Shown: in pieces, positions 59,947 to 64,000 of the stretch
How positions within the stretch are numbered: the first letter of the stretch is position 1
Layout: each line of letters opens with the position of its first letter
Source: an uncultured Oscillospiraceae bacterium
Lineage (GTDB): Bacteria > Bacillota > Clostridia > Oscillospirales > Oscillospiraceae
Reading direction: 5' to 3'
NCBI GenBank assembly: GCA_904419145.1
Contig: CAJFQQ010000003.1
Location: 35,610 to 99,609 of the forward strand
DNA length: 64,000 nucleotides
The notes under the pieces: model-generated
Seen by the model: the letters and a program-made list of their open reading frames with translations, nothing else
Told to the model about the DNA's origin: nothing
Databases searched by the model: none
Program-made: the position numbers and the translations under genes

Positions 59947-62900
59947 TGGTCTATCGTGTATATGTAGAGAAAAAGCCGGGCCTCAGCCCCGAGGCGGAGA
60001 GCCTTCTCAGCGATCTGCGGGGTTTCCTGGGGATCGAGAGCCTGACGGGCGTGCGGATCCTCAACCGCTACGACGTGGATCAGATCGACCAGTCGGTCTA
60101 TGACCGGGCCAAGGGGGTGGTGTTCTCCGAGCCCCAGGTGGACGTGCTCTATGACGAGACCTTCCCGGAGCCCCAGACGCCCCACAGCATCCTGGCGGTG
60201 GAGGCCCTGCCCGGTCAGTTTGACCAGCGCGCTGACTCCTGCGCCCAGTGCATCCAGCTGCTGGCGGATGTGGAGCGCCCCCTGGTGGCCTATGCCAAGG
60301 TCTATGTGTTGGAGGGGACGCTCAGCGAGGCGGACCTGGACAAGATCCGCGGCTATGTCATCAACCCCGTGGAGAGCCGGGAGGCCTCGCCGGAGAAGCC
60401 GGACACCCTGATCCGCACCCATGAGGCGCCGCCCCCGGTGGCGGTGATCGAGGGCTTTACGGCCCTGGAGGAGAGCGGACTGCAGGACCTGCTGGACCGC
60501 ATGGGTCTTGCCATGGATCTGGACGACCTGAAATTCCTCCAGACCTATTTCCGAGATGAGGAGAAGCGTGACCCCACGGTCACCGAGGTGCGGGTGGTGG
60601 ACACCTACTGGTCCGACCACTGCCGCCACACCACCTTCTCCACCCATATCGACGCCGCGGACATTGCCGACGAGGCGGTGCGTGCCGCCTATGAGCGGTA
60701 TCTCGCCGCCCGGGTGGAGGTCTATGGGGAGGAGAAGGCCGCGGCGCGCCCACAGACCCTCATGGATATCGCCACCCTGGGTACCAAGGTGCTGAAGAAG
60801 CGCGGGGGCCTCTCCAACCTGGACGAGAGCGAGGAGATCAATGCCTGCTCTATCCATGTCCCTGCCCAGGTGGACGGGGAGGAGCAGGACTGGCTCCTGA
60901 TGTTCAAAAATGAGACCCACAACCATCCCACGGAGATCGAGCCCTTTGGCGGGGCCGCCACCTGCATCGGCGGGTGCATCCGGGACCCCCTCAGCGGCCG
61001 GGCCTATGTCCATCAGGCCATGCGCCTCACAGGCTGCGGCGACCCCCGGGTGCCCTTTGCCGAGACCATGGAGGGGAAGCTGCCCCAGCGGAAGCTGGCG
61101 GTGACCGCCGCCGCCGGGTACAGCTCCTATGGCAACCAGATCGGCCTTGCCACCGGCCATGTGGCGGAGGTCTACCACCCCGGCTACATCGCCAAGCACC
61201 TGGAGTGCGGCGCGGTGGTGGGGGCCGCACCGGCGGAGAACGTCCGCCGGGAGCGCCCGGCGCCGGGGGATGTGGTGATCCTCCTGGGGGGCCGCACCGG
61301 GCGGGACGGCATCGGCGGGGCCACCGGCTCCTCCAAGAGCCATAACCTCACCTCCCTGACCACCATGGCCAGCGAAGTGCAGAAGGGCAACGCTCCGGAG
61401 GAGCGGAAGATCCAGCGGCTGTTCCGCAGCCCCCAGGTGACGAAAATGATCAAGCGCTGCAACGACTTCGGCGCCGGCGGCGTGTCCGTGGCCATCGGCG
61501 AGCTGGCCGACGGCCTGGCCATCGACCTGGACGCGGTGCGCAAGAAGTACGACGGCCTGGACGGCACGGAGCTGGCCATCTCCGAGAGCCAGGAGCGCAT
61601 GGCCGTGGTGGTGGCGAAGGAGGATGCGGACGCCTTCATCGCCGCCGCAGGCCGGGAGAATCTGGAGGCCTATCCGGTGGCTGCGGTCACTGAGAGCCCC
61701 CGGATGGTGATGACCTGGAGGGGGCAGACGGTGGCCGACCTCAGCCGGGACTTCCTGAACACCAACGGCGCGGTGAAGCACGCCCGGGTCCGGGTGGAGG
61801 CGCGGGACCGCGCCGCCCTGGGGTCGGAACAGTTTGCCTCCCTGCGGGAGATGGCCGGGAGCCTCAAGTGTGCCAGCCGCCGGGGCCTCACCGAGCGGTT
61901 CGACGGTACCATCGGCGCGGGCAGCGTACTGATGCCCTTCGGCGGAAAGACTCAGCGCACCCCGGCCCAGGCCATGGCGGCGCTGCTGCCGGTGCTGCCG
62001 GGCCGGCACACCGATCAGGCCAGCGTCATGGCCTGGGGCTTTGACCCGGACCAGATGGCGGTGGACCCCTATGCCGGGGCCTACAGCAGCGTGGTGACCT
62101 CGGTGGCCAAGCTGGTGGCCGCCGGTGCGGACTACCATGACGCCTACCTGACGCTTCAGGAATATTTCGAGAAGCTGCGCACCGATCCGGAGCGGTGGGG
62201 CAAGCCCTTTGCCGCCCTGCTGGGGGCGCTGGATGCCCAGCTGGACCTGGGGATCGCTGCCATCGGCGGCAAGGACTCCATGTCCGGCTCCTTCCTGGAT
62301 CTGGATGTGCCCCCCACGCTGATCTCCTTTGCCATCGCTCCGGTGAAGGCCGGGGAGGTGCTGTCCCCCGAGTTTAAGGAGGCCGGCCACCCGGTGGTGC
62401 TGTTTGCGCCGGAGGACGGCACAGCCCAGGCCCAGAAGGCCGCCTGGGACGCCTTTGCCGCGCTCCGCCGGCAGGGCAAGGTGAAGGCCGCCTGGGCGGT
62501 GGAGAACGGCATTGCCGAGGCGGTGATGAAGATGTCCTTTGGCAACGCTGTGGGCTTCCGCTCCGGCGAGCAGGAGGTCGCCTGGGATCTGCTGAGCCCC
62601 GGCGCCATTGTGGCCGAGGTCACCGAGGCGGTGGACCTGCCCTGTGCCAAGGTGATCGGGCAGACCACCCGGGAGCCGGTGGTGGACCTGGGCTATGACA
62701 GCGCTTCCATTGAAGAACTGCTCGCGCTCAACGAGGGCGTTTTGGAGAAGGTCTATCCCACCAGAGCGGGAACAGAGGCTCCGGTGGCACCCATCGCCTG
62801 GGATAAGGGCTGTGCCGCTGTCTGTGGGCACAAGGCTGCCCGGCCCCGGGTGGTGATCCCCGTGTTCCCCGGCACCAACTGCGAGTACGACACCGCCCGG

Positions 62901-63638
62901 GCCTGCCAGGAGGCGGGGATGGACGCAGAGATTATTGTGATCCGCAACCTGAGTCGTGAGGCGCTGCTCCAGTCCGCCCTGGAGCTGGAGAGCGCCATTC
63001 AGAACGCCCAGATCGTGGTGCTCCCCGGCGGCTTCTCCGGCGGCGACGAGCCGGATGGCTCCGGCAAGTTCATCGCTTCCTTCTTCCGCAATCCCCGGCT
63101 CACCGATGCGGTCCACGACTTGCTGCAGAGCCGGGACGGACTGATGCTGGGCATCTGCAACGGCTTCCAGGCCCTCATCAAGCTGGGGCTGGTGCCCTTC
63201 GGCCGGATCGTGGAGACGGATGATGCCTGCCCCACCCTGACTTACAACACCATCGGCCGCCACCAGTCCTCCATCGTGCGCACCCGGGTGTGCACCAACA
63301 AGTCCCCCTGGCTCATGGAGACGGCGGTGGGTGAGATCTACAGCGTCCCCATCTCCCACGGGGAGGGCCGCTTCCTCGCCTCCAAGGATATGCTGGCGCA
63401 GCTGAGGGACAACGGACAGATCGCCACCCAGTATGTGGATCTCTCCGGCGTGCCCACCATGGACACCAGCTTCAATCCCAACGGCTCCCTCTGGGCCATC
63501 GAGGGCATCACCAGCCCTGACGGCCGGGTGCTGGGGAAGATGGGACACAGCGAGCGGATCGGGGAGAACCTGTACCGCAACGTGCCCGGCAACTACGAGA
63601 TGGGGCTGTTCCGCAGCGCCGCCAAGTATTTCCGGTAA
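59946..63638 (+). CDS. purL: Phosphoribosylformylglycinamidine synthase, single-chain form
   Basis: A 1230-residue enzyme carrying all parts in one chain. The N-terminal PurS-like domain and linker come first, then the FGAM synthase core (TYWSDHCRHTTF, KNETHNHPTEIEPFGGAATC) and a second synthase half. The C-terminal glutaminase has the nucleophile Cys in GICNGFQAL and His/Glu in SHGEGRF. It is somewhat shorter than the proteobacterial enzyme (about 1295). Many Firmicutes use separate PurS, PurQ and PurL; the large form is common in clostridia. It is the last purine gene in view. Confidence 0.95.
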   Translation: MVYRVYVEKKPGLSPEAESLLSDLRGFLGIESLTGVRILNRYDVDQIDQSVYDRAKGVVFSEPQVDVLYDETFPEPQTPHSILAVEALPGQFDQRADSCAQCIQLLADVERPLVAYAKVYVLEGTLSEADLDKIRGYVINPVESREASPEKPDTLIRTHEAPPPVAVIEGFTALEESGLQDLLDRMGLAMDLDDLKFLQTYFRDEEKRDPTVTEVRVVDTYWSDHCRHTTFSTHIDAADIADEAVRAAYERYLAARVEVYGEEKAAARPQTLMDIATLGTKVLKKRGGLSNLDESEEINACSIHVPAQVDGEEQDWLLMFKNETHNHPTEIEPFGGAATCIGGCIRDPLSGRAYVHQAMRLTGCGDPRVPFAETMEGKLPQRKLAVTAAAGYSSYGNQIGLATGHVAEVYHPGYIAKHLECGAVVGAAPAENVRRERPAPGDVVILLGGRTGRDGIGGATGSSKSHNLTSLTTMASEVQKGNAPEERKIQRLFRSPQVTKMIKRCNDFGAGGVSVAIGELADGLAIDLDAVRKKYDGLDGTELAISESQERMAVVVAKEDADAFIAAAGRENLEAYPVAAVTESPRMVMTWRGQTVADLSRDFLNTNGAVKHARVRVEARDRAALGSEQFASLREMAGSLKCASRRGLTERFDGTIGAGSVLMPFGGKTQRTPAQAMAALLPVLPGRHTDQASVMAWGFDPDQMAVDPYAGAYSSVVTSVAKLVAAGADYHDAYLTLQEYFEKLRTDPERWGKPFAALLGALDAQLDLGIAAIGGKDSMSGSFLDLDVPPTLISFAIAPVKAGEVLSPEFKEAGHPVVLFAPEDGTAQAQKAAWDAFAALRRQGKVKAAWAVENGIAEAVMKMSFGNAVGFRSGEQEVAWDLLSPGAIVAEVTEAVDLPCAKVIGQTTREPVVDLGYDSASIEELLALNEGVLEKVYPTRAGTEAPVAPIAWDKGCAAVCGHKAARPRVVIPVFPGTNCEYDTARACQEAGMDAEIIVIRNLSREALLQSALELESAIQNAQIVVLPGGFSGGDEPDGSGKFIASFFRNPRLTDAVHDLLQSRDGLMLGICNGFQALIKLGLVPFGRIVETDDACPTLTYNTIGRHQSSIVRTRVCTNKSPWLMETAVGEIYSVPISHGEGRFLASKDMLAQLRDNGQIATQYVDLSGVPTMDTSFNPNGSLWAIEGITSPDGRVLGKMGHSERIGENLYRNVPGNYEMGLFRSAAKYFR

Positions 63639-64000
63639 CAGATATTCTTGACAATCACATCCCAGGAGAGGGAGCCATCCCTCTCATGGAATAGAGACAG
63701 CGCGGAAGGGACGCCGAATATCGGCGTCCCTCCTGTGCAGTCAGAGGCAAAAATCCAGAGAGATTTTTGCCTCTGACTGCACAATGCCGTTACTTTTGCA
63801 TCGAGCATCTCGATGCAAAAGTCCCCGCTGTTCGGGCCGCAATGCCTGCTGCGCACGCCTTGCGGGGCATTGTATCCCACACGAGGCGGGCCGCCGCCCC
63901 CTCGGGTTCCCCCGCCGGACCATTTTTCGTTTCTTCTACACAACAGTGTTTCTCTATACGAAAGCGGAGGGACGCCGGATATCGGCGTCCCTCCGCTTTT
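63639..64000. repeat. Cluster of perfect palindromes after purL
   Basis: A gene-free stretch that runs to the window edge. It holds an 11-bp hairpin (63707-63717/63721-63731), a 22-bp perfect hairpin (63734-63755/63762-63783), a 14-bp hairpin (63792-63805/63809-63822), a longer-range CAATGCC/GGCATTG pairing (about 63839-63873), and a 17-bp hairpin (63961-63977/63983-63999). The first and last share the GGGACGCCG-ATATCGGCGTCCC core, as if they bounded a unit of about 290 bases. Confidence 0.75.
63961..64000 (+). terminator. 17-bp terminator-like hairpin at the window end
   Basis: A 17-bp perfect stem with a GATAT loop, starting AAAG and ending CTTTT at the last base. It could terminate transcripts from both sides. 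Confidence 0.65.

Noticed and set aside
59886..63548. A 1200-codon open frame on the minus strand opposite purL
   Set aside because: It is a shadow of purL for the same codon-bias reason, with no recognisable domain.
63700..64000. CRISPR array
   Set aside because: The repeats are palindromes of different sequence and spacing, not identical direct repeats with equal spacers, and there are no cas genes.

Overview
The window looks like a chromosomal segment of a GC-rich, spore-forming clostridium, probably of the Oscillospiraceae (Flavonifractor/Oscillibacter-like). This is inference from spoVAD/spoVAE, clostridial-style promoters and ribosome sites, a CsoR/CopA copper module, a nine-gene purine operon and tungsten-type aldehyde metabolism. 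No species can be fixed from the sequence alone. The window holds about 50 protein genes, two tRNA-Leu genes, one tRNA 3'-half remnant, several leader-RNA regulators and clusters of palindromic repeats. No complete mobile element or CRISPR array was seen.

Left part (1-7.4 kb): the end of a HesA/MoeB-type E1-like gene, a divergent LysR regulator, and an operon of six genes. It encodes a four-cluster ferredoxin, a tungsten aldehyde:ferredoxin oxidoreductase, a MoaD-like sulfur carrier, and NuoE-, NuoF- and NuoG-like subunits. Together these should form a soluble aldehyde-oxidising complex that feeds electrons to both NAD and ferredoxin. From 7.4 to 8.6 kb there are no genes, only a tRNA-like remnant and strong hairpins. 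An APC permease, an enolase-superfamily sugar-acid dehydratase and a LysR regulator follow, then a cytoplasmic von Willebrand A protein.

Middle (14-33.5 kb): glutamate synthase gltB-gltD behind a perfect promoter and an attenuator; an ABC importer of the nitrate/sulfonate/thiamine-precursor type; an HD-domain hydrolase; a copper export module in which a CopZ-like chaperone is fused to, and probably also translated separately from, CopA; CsoR with its operator; spoVAD-spoVAE; VOC and GNAT enzymes; a zinc-ribbon protein; a CDF metal exporter; an ArsC/Spx-like protein; a sirtuin; and tandem tRNA-Leu genes.

33.7-44.6 kb is the more accessory part: a broken gene beside tRNA-Leu, an HTH-AbrB regulator with its ABC exporter, a protein tyrosine phosphatase, a short UvrA-like protein, a ferredoxin-type aldo/keto reductase, a TetR-MATE pair with a clear operator, and a glycosyltransferase fused to a MarR-like domain.

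Right part (45-64 kb) is core metabolism: an LDH-like malate dehydrogenase followed by malic enzyme; carA-carB behind a leader that resembles pyrBI-type UTP-sensing attenuation; and purE-C-F-M-N-purO-(AICAR transformylase)-D-L behind a ZTP riboswitch. The purine operon uses a split IMP-forming pair instead of a fused PurH. The window closes in a cluster of perfect palindromes.
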